Shown here piece by piece: positions 12,196 through 23,539 of a stretch of 64,000 nucleotides of DNA. Numbering within the stretch: position 1 is the first letter of the stretch; every line of letters starts with the position of its first letter. Made by a program: the position numbers and the translations under genes. A model generated the notes under the pieces. The model made no database searches and was not told where the DNA came from. It saw only the letters and a program-made list of their open reading frames with translations. Source of the stretch: Liolophura sinensis (lineage: Eukaryota > Mollusca > Polyplacophora > Chitonida > Chitonidae); assembly GCF_032854445.1 (NCBI RefSeq), contig NC_088295.1:40785385-40849384 (forward strand), in the 5' to 3' direction.

Positions 12196-12767
12196 TATAT
12201 TTGATAATGGGAGACAACTGTGAAAACAGGGAAGATAACCTTTAAACCATATAAAAGTCAATGAGAAAATCTACATGCGTTAATTTAATAGTACACTGTC
12301 CCGGCAAAAAAAAAATCTATTACCGCTGTGCTATAATTGGTATTTATGCAAGGAACAGTGGTCAGAGACCTACAGGTGGCTAGTAACAGATAGACCACAA
12401 AATGGGCAGAATTGTGTTGTAAGGCCATTTAGTCAAAATGACAAATTTATTGAGATTAAGATATTAAACCCAAACTAAATTATCTTACGAATTCATTATT
12501 TGTAATGAATATATGTTAAAACAATCATAACCCGCAAAGGTGGGGGCAAAAAAAAGACCAGAGATAACAGTAGAACTGTTATCACCCTACCGAGAGTCTC
12601 TGATCAATTTACAGCATAAATAACCAACCCATGAAGAACACATATTCGTTAAAACGCATGGAAAAAATACAGAATAAATCCATAACCTTTTAACCATTTA
12701 AGTGCAATATCACAATGCAGGATAATAAACGCATTACAAATATTTGGAAAATATCGGGAGCAGTCAT

Positions 12768-12800
12768 GTACTGGCCATGTACTGGTCATGTACTGAAAAT
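12768..12800. repeat. Short tandem repeat, 11 bp x3
   Basis: CATGTACTGGC, CATGTACTGGT and CATGTACTGAA follow one another. This is a minor local expansion. Confidence 0.8.
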
Positions 12801-12929
12801 TCCTAACAGTAAGGGAGTACAGACTAATATACACTAGAATCTAGATTACCAATATTTTTCCAAATCGGTGAGCAGCAACATCAAAAAAATACGATATTTA
12901 CAGGTGTCAAAATAATGGAATCCATGAAT

Positions 12930-13285
12930 GAAATTTAGCCACTTTCCAAAACAATTCTGGCATCACACGTTATAAGGAGCACTCAAATGCTGGCCTCCTC
13001 ACACAGCTTGAGTGCAGACGGATGGACATTTTTACACATTATACAAAATTGATCAACAAAAGTAAGTTAACTTTTTCAAAACCATTTCTGACAGCACGAA
13101 TTATAGGCAGCAGTCATATGCCCTGCCCACACACATTTTACACATTATACAAAATTAACGGATCAATAAAAGTAAGTTAGCCTTTTTCAAAAATCAATCT
13201 TGACAACACACATTATACAGAGCAGTCAACTGTCAGCCTCCCGGCGTACCCTGAGCGCAGATGAGTGGACATTATTACAGGTTAA
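12930..13285. repeat. ~115-bp tandem repeat, about 3 units
   Basis: Units share ACACATTATACAAAATT, AAAAGTAAGTTA(A/G)C, CTTTTTCAAAA and CAGTCA-type blocks in the same order. The array ends about 280 bp from the tyrosine recombinase remnant, on its 3' side in minus-strand terms, and may be part of that element's termini. Confidence 0.7.
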
Positions 13286-13567
13286 AAAAATAATTGAAGT
13301 GTTCATGTTGACTAACTAAGTAAAAACAAAGACCAGAACTAGTCAAATACACAGATCAAGTGTAATAAATTGCAGCTGTGAAATACTGCTCATGTATACA
13401 AGCTTAATTTAACTTTGTAATAGTTCCATAGAAATTCAATCCTTGCCTCAAATAATTGAACAGCGATCCCAGACAATTAGTTGAATTTCCACAAGTATTT
13501 TAAGTTAACGAGAATATAATGATGCGAATGTATCATTTCAATGCGTCGGATTTCCATCGCCCAAGTT

Positions 13568-13798
13568 TTAGATGACCGATTCTGGAATACCTAGGGATGC
13601 AGCTGTGGTTGTGGCACCAATACGGAAACTATGCCCCTTGTAGTGTTTGGGATCCAGGTCATTGAACTGAAGGGCTGCTTTCAATATGTCACAAAAATGT
13701 TTATATGTTACAGGAGTCCCTGAGCTTAGTTGTAATAGACGTCCTTCGGAAGGACGTGGCGTTACCAAGTAGTTTCTCAAGGCCCGTGTCGGGCACAA
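13568..13798 (-). pseudogene. Tyrosine recombinase fragment of YR retroelement
   Basis: About 76 codons. PRPSEGRLLQLSSGTPVTY leads into HYKGHSFRIGATTTAASLG, the HxxR box of the tyrosine recombinase catalytic domain. This enzyme cuts and rejoins the circular DNA copy of DIRS-type retroelements, in place of an integrase. The frame stops right after LGIPESVI, where the last conserved segment with the nucleophilic Tyr would follow, so the active site is incomplete. It sits directly 3' of the RNase H remnant, as expected for this element class. Confidence 0.8.
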
Positions 13799-13953
13799 AC
13801 TAGTATTGTTGAGAGTGTTATACTGATTTTTTCAGGGTTTCACTGTTTTTGAAGTGACGGAGGGTTAAGGTCATGGGACTAAGTCCCCTACCATGGGAAT
13901 GGAAGGTTATGTCTTCAAGATGGAAAAACTGTCTTTTTTGGTGTTATCACTGG

Positions 13954-14202
13954 TCACAGTGATCTCACCAGTACGGAAAAAATGCATGAAACGCTAACAG
14001 AAACATTGCCTTGAAATGTGACAGTTAAACATTTCGAACATGTTTTGTTTATGATGTCTACAATGGAAGCATTGTCTGTCTTAAAGAGAACTTTAAGAAG
14101 ATTTTTTAGTTTGACACCCGCCATCTCAAGAGCGATGACAATTGATAATAGTTCCTGAGCAGCTATGCAAGCTGACAACATATCGGGTTGCCGTGATGGC
14201 AA
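13954..14202 (-). pseudogene. RNase H fragment of YR retroelement
   Basis: The text ACIAAQELLSIVIALEMAGV then LFKTDNASIVDIINK matches the RNase H fold of DIRS-type polyproteins: the Glu in the first block and the TDN motif are catalytic positions in this family. After NKTCSK the sequence degrades. The RT is separated from it by an inserted SINE. Confidence 0.75.
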
Positions 14203-14348
14203 ACCAGTGACTGCCTAGAATTAGAAGCAAAACCTCAAGAATCTACTTGTATTACGTACACTTTGATGATTTTTTTTAGAAACTATGGTTTTCTAATCTT
14301 TGATAGGAATTCCTAAACGGTTGAACAATTCATTAAAGTTGGAAATGG

Positions 14349-14571
14349 TGCTCAAGAATATGTCACTTATACGACGGCGGCCAATATTATGGTGGGAGGA
14401 AACCGGGCAATACCCACGACCATCCGCAGGTTGCTGTCTGATCTTTCCACGTACGGCGCGAGAGGAAGCCAGCATGAGCTGGACTTGAACTCACAGCGAC
14501 CACATTGATGAGGGGCTCCTAAGTAATTACGCTGCGCTAGCGCGCTAACAACTGAGACACGGAGGCCCCCT
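14349..14571 (-). mobile_element. SINE-1 inserted in the YR retroelement
   Basis: Minus-oriented SINE-1, lacking the A-rich tail and with a short deletion in the body (the ACCGGGCAATACCCACGACC junction). The head ends in ACGGAGGCCCC at 14571. Its position between RT and RNase H dates it after the retroelement. Confidence 0.9.
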
Positions 14572-14599
14572 CAACTTTTTAGACATCAGGTATGGACTG

Positions 14600-14800
14600 T
14601 TGGCCATGGAGTTGAACCAGGGAAATAACTTTTTCAACTGATTTGAACTGTTTGGTATAATGAATAAACTGATTGACCCTCAGGAAAGATAAATCGTGGA
14701 TAAGGCGAAATTCTGCGGCTTCTTTTTTTTATCGGAATGACGCCTAATGGAGAACAGATTAAGTTTGAAAATGGTTGTGCAGGATATGGACCGGAAATTC
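14600..14800 (-). pseudogene. Reverse transcriptase blocks of YR retroelement
   Basis: NLICSPLGVIPIKK is in one frame, EFRLIHDLSF in a second, and PEGQSVYSLYQT back in the first. In order they match the N-terminal RT fingers motif of DIRS elements (SPLG-VPKK ... FRLI-LSFP-G-SVN). Two compensating frameshifts are needed. The catalytic aspartate motif was not located. Confidence 0.7.
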
Positions 14801-15244
14801 GTCCGCGACATAACTCATCTTTAATTTATTTTCTACAAAACCAGATTGCTTAATGGTGGATTTGTGATTCTTAGAAAGTGTGTGTGAAGGACTGCCCTGC
14901 ATGCCCAAACGGAAAGCATTCGAAAGGCCGTTAATCAGATAGAGTTTTTGTGCCGTGGTAGAGCTCTAGGAAAGAAGCTAGAAGTGCTGCATTAATTGGT
15001 GTTGTTGAGAATCTGGCTGAGTAAGAGTTGAATTGATCTTGGCTTTTGCACACAGAAAGACTGTGTTTCCCTTGTCATGTGAAACAGATGTGCTTGTGTG
15101 GAAGGTTTGGTAGATCACACTTGCGAGATCGGTAGTAACGCCAGGAGAATAATGCTGGGAACGGATATTTCTTTTTACTTCGAAAGGAGGTTTGCATTGG
15201 GATTGAACGTGAGGCAGAGTGAGGTGGTGAAGATTTCATAATTT

Positions 15245-15710
15245 TTAAAGTTCATCTTGTATTTTGTCCCACGGCAATGGTTGAAAGACGCGCAGTTTCT
15301 TGAAATTTTCATCGTAATGCCTGGCAGCTAAAAAGCCATAATGCTGGTTCAGGAGTCTTATTGTGTTCCCGTGTTTAATCAGGTCTCGTATCTGGTCTAG
15401 ATATTTTACCGAGTAAATGGTAGCTGTCACACATCGAGAGATACGACCTTGTCCTGAGTGGATGCAGAGGGGTGAACTGGGGTTAGAGGCTCAGGATTGG
15501 ACACTAATGGTGTAGATTGGCGGCCTCAAGTAGTTGCACAATCTTCTGGGCAACTGCCTCGAAAGATGAGCAGGCACAATGGTTAGAGGGTGGGCGGCGG
15601 CTTTTGAACGTTTCGTCCTCATCGAGTCCAGGATAACAATGATGGGATGGATTTCCGACGTTTAGCAGGCATTCTGGCTGCATTAACACAAGCAATGATA
15701 AAAACAGCAA
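15245..15710 (-). pseudogene. Gag-like region of YR retroelement
   Basis: Two open stretches: 15710-15504 (SRRPPSNHCACSSFEAVAQK) and 15430-15245, ending FKKLRVFQPLPWDKIQDEL. The 'LPWD.I..EL' ending is what I recall from gag-type proteins of DIRS-order elements. Assignment rests mainly on its position between the hydrolase-like and RT parts. Confidence 0.45.
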
Positions 15711-16084
15711 TCGTGTTTAAGGTTAGCAAACTTACAGTACGTAATGGAAAAACCTTATGGTTGAATAATATTTAAGAATCTCATATAGTCATGGTCTATA
15801 CTTGTGATAAAATCAAGCCTCGTTAATATGCATTATGAAAATAACTGGCAAAAACGCAAAAAAAACAGGCTGGATCTCCCAGCAGATAAATGGCAATAAA
15901 AGAGGAATAATGTCCTCAAAAGCTCAAGACTTCACAATATATAAAGTCAATGGTACACCAAAATCGGGAGCACATCTCTCAAGAGGTGTAGCGACCTCAA
16001 AAAGCTCACCGGCTTCAAGTGAACAGCATGGCAAAGTAAAATGTCAGCTACTGGGATACGAGTTGTTACAGAGGTTGATTCACC

Positions 16085-16438
16085 TCAGTTGTTGTACTTG
16101 GATCGATGCGTAATGCAAATATATGTGACATTACAATTTACAGACTGAACGGTCCAATACGTTGCGAACGCGAACGGGTTAGACATAGGCCCACTCTTTG
16201 TCAGATCATTGCCGCCCTGTTGTAGGAAAACAGCATGATTATAAGGGGTTATTGGGATGTGAGATATCGTGGTCCGTAAGGACCCACGGCCTGTCCAAGA
16301 AGCGCCGCCTGAGACGCCAAATAAATCAACCTGAATGGAGGTCCCATCTAGAGCAAGGTTGTACCACACAATGTGTCGAAACGAAGGAGTAACCAACAAC
16401 CATGTGAAACCATAATTCAAACCACGATCAAATAACAT
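16085..16438 (-). pseudogene. SGNH-hydrolase-like frame of YR retroelement
   Basis: A 117-codon frame. TPSFRHIVWY stands where a GDSFxRH block I would be, so the catalytic Ser block is altered. VDLFGVSGGASW resembles the Gly-block region, and VFLQQGGNDLTKSG is a clear GGND block III. SGNH hydrolase-type frames are carried by some Ngaro-like retroelements, with an unknown role. It lies 5' of the gag-like region here. A host esterase fragment is less likely given the neighbouring retroelement parts. Confidence 0.55.
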
Positions 16439-16473
16439 ATAAATGGCCTACTAGATGAGCAAAATTATCAGTA

Positions 16474-16590
<117 letters not shown>

Positions 16591-16811
16591 TTAAAACAGG
16601 CGTGAAGTGAGAGGATGGGAATGATCTCAGATATAAAATAACATAAGATAAACAGATAGATAAGAAAGAACGCTTTTGCTATAGAAACATATTTTGGAAA
16701 TTAACCGTATCATGCAGCGTGCACATACGTCCTTTTTGGTTCACGTCCAAACCCTAAAAGACTATGACACCGCCACGAGGCTATCGTATATGTAAATATT
16801 AAGATGGCAAC

Positions 16812-16868
16812 ACGAACTAACCTGCGACGAGCATGCGCTTCAACAAATAGGGTCAAACAGTGTATATG
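16812..16868 (+). repeat. Dispersed repeat, copy at right of YR element
   Basis: CACGAACTAACCTGCGACGA plus GCATGCGCTTCAACAAATAG matches 12138-12195 in the same orientation. See that entry. Confidence 0.7.
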
Positions 16869-16944
16869 GTACTCTGCCAAGTGTGAAAATCCCTTTATGT
16901 TAATTTTCGTCACTGAGTAAAAACATGTAATTAGGAAGACTGTG

Positions 16945-17205
16945 TAATCGGGTGAGTGAGTGCTTAGAGCTTAACGTCGTACCTAACAATTTTTCAGTAA
17001 TATGACGACGGAGGAGTGCATGCAATCTGCCTCCTTTTTGCAGTAGGGATTTACGGGTCAGCCAGTCGTTGCACTAATGATGAACCACAAGCAAGGAACC
17101 TACAACGTTCTCTTTTAAGGCCTTAGATGTGACCCGACCCAGGATTGACCCTGGATCTACAGGCCCCGAAGTGGACGCTCTACCAGCTGAGCCATCGGAC
17201 TGATA
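16945..17205 (-). mobile_element. SINE-2, near full length
   Basis: On the minus strand: tRNA-like head with A box (GATGGCTCAGCTGGTAGAGC) and B-box-like GGGTCAATCCTGGGTC, then the SINE-2 body, ending TTAAGCTCTAAGCACTCAC. Best-preserved copy of the family here. Confidence 0.8.
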
Positions 17206-17244
17206 ATGTGTAAACGGATGTTAATTATAGTGACCTATATGGCT

Positions 17245-17372
17245 GCTAGCAGCCTGTGGACAATCCTTGGTTTCCACCAGGTTATATGAGGGTTTACCCC
17301 CATCATAATACTGGTCACCGTCGTATCAGTGAAGCATTCTTCAGTAAAACAGCAATCAAATAAATAAATAAA
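17245..17372 (+). mobile_element. SINE-1, 3' half
   Basis: TGGTTTCCACCAGG, CATCATAATACTGGTCACCG and the tail CAATCAAATAAATAAATAAA are recognisable. The head is missing. Confidence 0.75.
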
Positions 17373-17584
17373 TTTCAGTACACATGCACTTGATCTCGTT
17401 GGTGAGAAATGTCAGTCAAAAAGGTTTGAAAAAAGTTTCTCTGATAGTGTGATCGCCCACCGCCCATTTCATTTAAACTTATCGTGAGTCTAGGAAACAA
17501 ACCACTCCTGTAATTCTTTAAAAGTTCGTGATTAACTGCTAGTTGTTTCATCGCCTGGAACATTCTCGCGGTGCAGTTTTTCTC

Positions 17585-17895
17585 TTGGTACTTTCTCGTT
17601 TGATATTCCATACTTTATACTTCCTCTCTTGATACTTCCTCGTTTGATAATCCTGGTTTCTTACTTCCTCGCTTGTTACTTATCGATTGATACGTTCCCT
17701 TTTGTGCTTTTTCGCTTGCTACTTTGTCGCTTGGTACTTCCTCGCTTCATATACCTGATTCTCTACTTTTCGCTTCATATCTCTTCTTTTAGTCTTTTAT
17801 TACTTTGTATTACTTGTTACACCCTCGATTAGTAGTTTCCCGTTTGGTCCTCCCTCCTTTGGTCGTTCCTCACTTGGTACTTTATCACTTGTCCT
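17585..17895. repeat. Degenerate pyrimidine-rich tandem repeat
   Basis: A run of variants of TTGGTACTTCCTCGC, with about 15-20 bp spacing, T/C-rich on the plus strand. The two open frames seen here are compositional by-products. Confidence 0.65.
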
Positions 17896-18064
17896 GAGTT
17901 GTTAATTCTTCCACCAAGAGCCTTTGCTTTGCCATAGACATCATCACCAGAAAGAGAAATGCTTTGCCACATATTTCAAGGCCATAAAGCGAAAATACCG
18001 ATACTTACTTTGTACATTCTACTTAATCATAAATTTGTTGATGAGGCAAAACTGGCTTAGTCTG

Positions 18065-19277
18065 ATAGGAATAGCGATCGATCTCGTCAGGATAACTAGC
18101 CATCTCGTCAGAATAACTAGTCATCTGGTCAGGGTAACTAGTCGTCTCGCCAGGATAACTAGTCATCTCGTCAGGTTCACCTCAGGATAACTAGTCATCT
18201 CGTCCTGGTAAATAGCCATTTGGTTAGTATAACCAGCCATCTCGTCAGGATAGCTAGTCATCTAGTCAGGATAACTAGTCATCTCGTCACGATAATTAGT
18301 CATCTCGTCAGGATAACCAGCCATCTCGTCAGGATAACTAGCCATCTCGTCAGGATAGCTAGTCATCTAGTCAGGATAATTAGTCATCTCGTCGGGATAA
18401 CTAACCATCTCATCAGGATAACTAGTCATCTCGTCACGATAACTAACCATCTCATCAGGATAACTAGTCATCTCGTCAGGGTAACTAGCCGTCTCGTCAG
18501 GATAACTAGCCGTCTCGTCAGGATAACTAGCCATCTCGTCGGGATAACTAGCCGTCTCGTCGGGATAACTAGCCATCTGGTCAGGATAATTAGTCATCTC
18601 GTCAGAATAACTAGCCCTCTCATCAGGATAACTAGTCATCTCGTCAGAATAACTAGTCATCTCGTCAGAATAACTAGTCATCTCGTCAGAATAACTAGTC
18701 ATCTCGTCACGATAACTAGTCATCTCGTCACGATAACTAGTCATCTTGTCACGATAACTAGCCATTTCTTAGGGATGACTAACCGTCTCGTCAGGATAAC
18801 TAGCTGTCTCGTCGGGATAACCAGCCATCTCGTCAGGATAACCAGCCATCTCGTCAGGATAACTAGCCATCTCGTCAGGATAACCAGCCATCTCGTCAGG
18901 ATAACCAGCCATCTCGTCAGGATAACTAGTCATCTCGTCAGGATAGCTAGTCATCTAGTCAGGATAATTAGTCATCTCGTCAGAATAACTAGGCCTCTCA
19001 TCAGGATAACTAGTCATCTCGTCACGATAACTAACCATCTCGTCACGATAACTAGTCATCTCGTCACGATAACTAGCCATCTCATCAGGATAACTAGTCA
19101 TCTCGTCACGATAACTAGCCATCTCGTCAGGATAACTAGCCGTCTCGTCAGGATAACTAGCCATTTCGTCGGGATAACTAACCGTCTCGTCAGGATAACT
19201 AGCCGTCTTGTCAGGATAACTAGTCATCTGGTCAGGATAACCAGTCATCTCGTCAGGATAACCAGTCATCCCTTCAG
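18065..19277. repeat. 21-bp minisatellite, ~57 units
   Basis: The unit is CTAGTCATCTCGTCAGGATAA with point variants (CGT/CAT, CAGG/CACG/CAGA, CTAG/CCAG). Because 21 is a multiple of 3, frames stay open: 361 codons on the plus strand (18220-19305; heptad TSHLVRI) and up to 132 codons on the minus strand (heptad DEMTSYP). There is a higher-order structure: the block GATAGCTAGTCATCTAGTCA plus a GGATAATTAG variant recurs near 18353 and 18944 followed by similar variant strings. No start context, splice signal or known repeat-protein family supports a gene. Confidence 0.93.
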
Positions 19278-19310
19278 GCACGTAGGTTCACAGGGGACAT
19301 TTTAAATGAA

Positions 19311-19430
19311 TGCCATAGAGGAAGCCAGGATGAGCTGAACTTGAACTCACCGCATGCGATCGCATTTGTTGGAGACTCCTGGGTTATTCCACAGTGCTGG
19401 CGTGCTAACCCCCTCGCCCACGGAGGCCCT
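19311..19430 (-). mobile_element. SINE-1, head part only
   Basis: Minus-oriented head and first body block (GAGGAAGCCAGGATGAGCTG ... CCACGGAGGCCC). It directly abuts the 21-bp minisatellite. Confidence 0.85.
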
Positions 19431-20101
19431 TCTTGTGAATATAATATATAAACTGTTGTAGAATTGTGTTTAATTCCGCTTAACAAGCACGCTGTATATG
19501 GATATTTGAACAGTTGTGATTAAAACGCAGCTGCATGTAACAGACACTTTTGATTAAACGACATGTAAACCAACATGGTCGACGATTTAGATACAAATTA
19601 AATTGATGCCTCTAGAATATTTTCGGAATCTGTTAATTGTTTCTGTTTACATGACTCGTCATCCATTAAACTAAACATTGTCTTGGTTCTTTAGTGGCTG
19701 TGTTTTTTGGACATTTTTCTGGTTATTAATGACTTGGAACGTCCATTATGATGAACGATTGGTATGCGGTGCCTAGATTTAATGGGAATTTCCTGTCGTG
19801 AATCTAAGGTTTGTGTAAACAACCATAAAGGTTTGACGGCAGATCACACCCTTCTCCAGGCAAGTCGATAGTTATATTTACGCTCAGAAAAGCAGACGCT
19901 GTTGTGAGCGTGGTCGTACAAGCCTTTTCTACAGTGGGTCTATTTTCAGCCTCGTAATGTGTGGGCAATTCAAGTAGCCCACGCATCAGGAAATAATAGT
20001 ACAAGGATCGTGTTACTGTAGAACAATTTGTGTAGTAGTGAATGCATGTGACATTCCTCCATGTCTTGGGAGAGTATGACAGACGATTAAATAATGTTCT
20101 G

Positions 20102-20362
20102 TATTTATTTATTTATTTGATTGGTGTTTTACGGCGTAATATTTCACTTATACGACGACGGTCTGCATTATGGTGGGAGGAAACCGGGCAGAGCCCGGGG
20201 GAACCCATGACCATCCGCATGTTGCAGCCAGACCCTCCCACTTACGGCCGGAGAGGAAGCCAGCATGAGCTGGACTTGAACTCACAGCGACCGTATTGGT
20301 GAGAGACCCCCTGGGTCATTACGCTGCGCTAGCGCGCTAAACAACTGAGCCACGGAGGCCCC
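20102..20362 (-). mobile_element. SINE-1, full length with TSD
   Basis: Complete minus-oriented element from (TATTT)n tail to GGCCCC head. It is flanked by the 13-bp duplication AAATAATGTTCTG at 20089-20101 and 20363-20375, so it inserted by target-primed retroposition and has stayed intact. Confidence 0.96.
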
Positions 20363-22550
20363 AAATAATGTTCTGAAGGGAAGGGAGTCCGGAATTGTAT
20401 ATACAAGAAATATGACGCTTCAACTATTTTACTAATTCAGCTCTTCATGCATGATGATTCGTAAACAGCGGAATTCGTTTATTTACCCCAAGATATTTTT
20501 CTGATTGCTGAGAATGCTTGAATATTACACAACGCATACCTCAATTGTAGCATGATTTTCAGTGATTCATAGACACGTAATTGATGTTAAAGAGAAGTCT
20601 CCGAGTCAAAATGCAGGCGATTAGCCGGTAAGACCTTGTCCTAAGTCAAATGCCCATAGACTAGTTTCAATAAGAATTGTTCTGGCAACTTCTTAACATC
20701 ACATATATAATTCCCACAAAAGGCGGAAGTAATCAACAGCTTTCCATGATGCCAGAGAGATACACGTGTTTAGCAATCGAAGTGTCAAATCCAATGCGCA
20801 GGTCACAACATTTATAATTGTGTATTATACACGATGGCTTGCTTTGGAGAAAGAAAAGTTTTACAAGTATGCATTTATCACAACTGTATATGTAAACACA
20901 GAGATTCTATTAAAACTTCACTATGTTTATATAGCGCGAGTTACGCGGAAATAGGTTCATATAGATATCACTGCATGACTCTGACTGTGATTAGTAATTA
21001 GTAGTGGTTATGCTGGACAAAACATAAGTTAGAACAACTATGTTTTATCACGCAGATTGACAGCGTCGATGATAGGACACGCTCTAACATATTTAAAGAG
21101 GCGAGATATGTATGCATTCTATACAGGGACTTCTAGGATAATTCATGTTATCCTTAAATGAATAGATAACAAATCGCATATGCAACTAGGCGAGCTACGT
21201 ATACACAATATGCAGTGTCTTCTCCGATATCGCATGCCATCCATAAATGAATACATAACACAACAACAAATTCATCTCACTTAATTGTCATACAATCCAC
21301 GTATGAGGAATTCCTGGTCGTTTTATAAGTATACAAACTCAGATCAGATGAGTCATCTGGAGAATCTTTGTGTCCATTGGTTCAGTTGGATTCAGAAAAT
21401 GCTTTTTCTTAAATATACATGAAAGACATTTTATTTCTTAACACGGAGGTATATGGCGTATACAACACAGGAGCACTAAAAACCTTTTCGGCTTTTTTCT
21501 AGGGATGTAGAAGTGGCTGTAAACTACAATGTTCCTAAGGCCCAAACCGTCAATGCGGAATTTAAGTAGTCTGCTATGTTGACGTCAACGGTGATAGCTG
21601 TCAAAACAAATTTGTTGGGGAGAGAACCCGATTTTGGGGCGCTATAAGCTGATCCCGTATTCCCAATATGTCCATCGATGGCGTCATTTTTAAATATTTC
21701 TGATCATTGACGGCAAAATATGCATAAAATAGAATTTTTATTAAGAAATAAAAAATATACATCATAGATGAACTTTTCATTTCGAATTTTTAGGTATATT
21801 TTTCTACATCTTTGTTCAAATCATACTCTTAACTTCATAGTGCCATTTTAAGTATTTTTCAGCTTCCATAAATGAGTAAAACTGGAATGTGCTCCTTCAA
21901 AACGATACACAAAATCGAATATTAAAATAATTGCAGTATGGAATTCAACAAAATTCTCTAAAATTCTGAAGATAAAGTTCCACTTGAATGCAGCTGTAGC
22001 ATTTTATACCAGTTTAGTTGCCGGAGTGTAAATCCTCGTGTATACTGGCAATACAGTAAGAAGCTGACAACATCGATTTGAAGAACATTCATCTAGAGAA
22101 AACAGCGAAATATATAACCATATTCATAACTCCACACCTTTTAACTATCAGAATCAATAGCTTGCCCAATCCAGAAACATATTCGCCAGATCTTGTAAAA
22201 AAAAATCATGGACAAAGCAAGTCGCTGGCGCAGGCTTTTGTTCAAAGACGCTGTTGACTCTCATCCTCCCTCCCGACTTGCTTGTATGTATGTTTGATTT
22301 TCTTCTGTTTCTAGTTTTCATATCTCACGTTTTGCCTTCACAGATATCTTTTCGAAGGTATACTAAATACAATGTGAAAGTACGATTAATGGTATTCATG
22401 CATGTGTGACAAATCAGTATTTATCTTTGTGTCTATTTGACACAGCCCAACAACCCTTTAAAATAGAATCCTCAGAACACATGGAACATACAAAGCATAT
22501 TAAGACATTTCACTGATGAAGTCCCAATGCTGTCTATGTCCTCCATGTAT

Positions 22551-22749
22551 TAGAGTGCCAGCGTGACACAATGATGCGATCGCTGTGAGCTCAAATCCGG
22601 CTCATTCTCTGGACAAATCAGTCAGAAACCTGCGGATGGTCGTGGGATTCCCCCGGGCTCTGCCCGGTTTCCACCCACCATAATGCTGGCCGAAGCCATA
22701 TAAGTGAAATGTTCTTAAGCACGGCCTAAAACACCAATCAAACAAATAA
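22551..22749 (+). mobile_element. SINE-1, head-truncated
   Basis: From AGTGCCAGCGTGACACAATG through GGTTTCCACCCACCATAATG to the tail CACCAATCAAACAAATAAA. It is followed within 20 bp by another copy. Confidence 0.85.
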
Positions 22750-22768
22750 ATTCTGTCTTATCTTGTAG

Positions 22769-22951
22769 GACAATGGCAGGAGCTTCTCACCCATGCGGTC
22801 TCTCTAAGTTTAAGCTCAGCTTTTGGTTTCCCCCAGGCTCTGATGGGCTTTCTCGTATCATAATGCTGGCCACCGTTCTATAAGTGAAGTATTCTTGAGT
22901 GGGGGTAAAACACCATTTAGACAAATAAATAAACAATTAAATAAATAAATA
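22769..22951 (+). mobile_element. SINE-1, diverged, tandem to previous copy
   Basis: GGAGCTTCTCACCCATGCGG, GGTTTCCCCCAGGCTCTG and an A-rich tail ending AAATAAATAAAT. It is more diverged than the copy just upstream and ends about 140 bp before the helix-4/5 opsin exon. Confidence 0.8.
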
Positions 22952-23091
22952 CGAGGAGGCGTTGTTACATATGGCATATGTAGCAAATATGACATTCAAA
23001 GATGGCTTCTTTGTGATTGTGACCTATTTTAGGCCAACAGGTTACCAGGATTATCACAAATTAAACAATAGTTACTCTTCTGTCTTTTCAG

Positions 23092-23401
23092 ATTTTACAT
23101 TCAATATCAGGAAGTCTATCTGGTTGATTATCACAGGTTGGTTCTGGGCACTCTTGTGGTCTATTCTCCCAATCACAGGGTGGACAAAATACACGCTAGA
23201 GGGCGCTAAAACTTCATGCAGTATACAATGGCGCTCCGATGACAATAAGATTTTGTCCTACGTGATCTGCCTGTTCCTCTTCGGGTTTGTCCTTCCCACT
23301 GGCCTGATGGTCTATTGTTATGTGGGTATTTACCGTGCCATGAGAAGCAGGCCGGGAGGCTCAGTACTAAACTCTGCAGCTCAACGAAAAATTTATCTCA
23401 G
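23092..23401 (+). CDS. Opsin, exon for helices 4 and 5
   Basis: A 310-nt exon after acceptor TCTGTCTTTTCAG with donor GTAAGA. It starts at the second base of a codon and ends two bases into an Arg codon. It encodes the end of intracellular loop 2 (FNIRKS), helix 4 (WLIITGWFWALLWSILPITG), extracellular loop 2 with the conserved disulphide Cys (TSCSIQW), helix 5 (ICLFLFGFVLPTGLMVYCYV) and loop 3 (RAMRSRPGGS). A Glu lies six residues before that Cys, the position of the ancestral Schiff-base counterion (Glu181 in bovine rhodopsin numbering), expected in bistable and photoisomerase-type opsins. Reading frame upstream of 23092 is intronic. It joins in phase to either helix 6-7 exon, at 26892 or at 34868. 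Confidence 0.93.
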
Positions 23402-23539
23402 GTAAGATATCAGTCTCTAAGTCTGTGTGGGCGGTGACACAGAACAAAAAAAGTTAATTAAAAAAAAGTTATATTGTATCTATGGGTATATTGTACATTT
23501 GAATATATTGCATGTCCCAGTAAAGTATCATGCCGAAAA

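Larger units (their letters stand above)
13540..16440 (-). mobile_element. Broken DIRS/Ngaro-like YR retroelement
   Basis: Read 5' to 3' on the minus strand, the remnants are: an SGNH-hydrolase-like frame (16438-16085), gag-like frames (15710-15245), reverse transcriptase blocks (about 14800-14600), RNase H (14202-13954) and a tyrosine recombinase (13798-13568). The RT-RNase H-tyrosine recombinase order is diagnostic of DIRS-order retrotransposons, and SGNH-hydrolase frames are known from Ngaro members. Frames are interrupted by stops and frameshifts, and a SINE-1 sits between the RT and RNase H blocks. The element is dead. The outer ends were not defined. Confidence 0.8.

Noticed and set aside
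16085-16438. Host esterase/lipase exon
   Set aside because: The GGND block is convincing, but block I is altered and the frame sits at the edge of a YR retroelement, a class known to carry such frames.
18220-19305. 361-codon open frame
   Set aside because: Generated by a 21-bp (7-codon) minisatellite; complementary frames are also open, and there is no splice or start evidence.
22962-23091. N-terminal extension of the helix 4-5 opsin exon back to an ATG-like start
   Set aside because: This is intron: a strong acceptor ends at 23091, and the phase from the helix-3 exon fits exactly at 23092.
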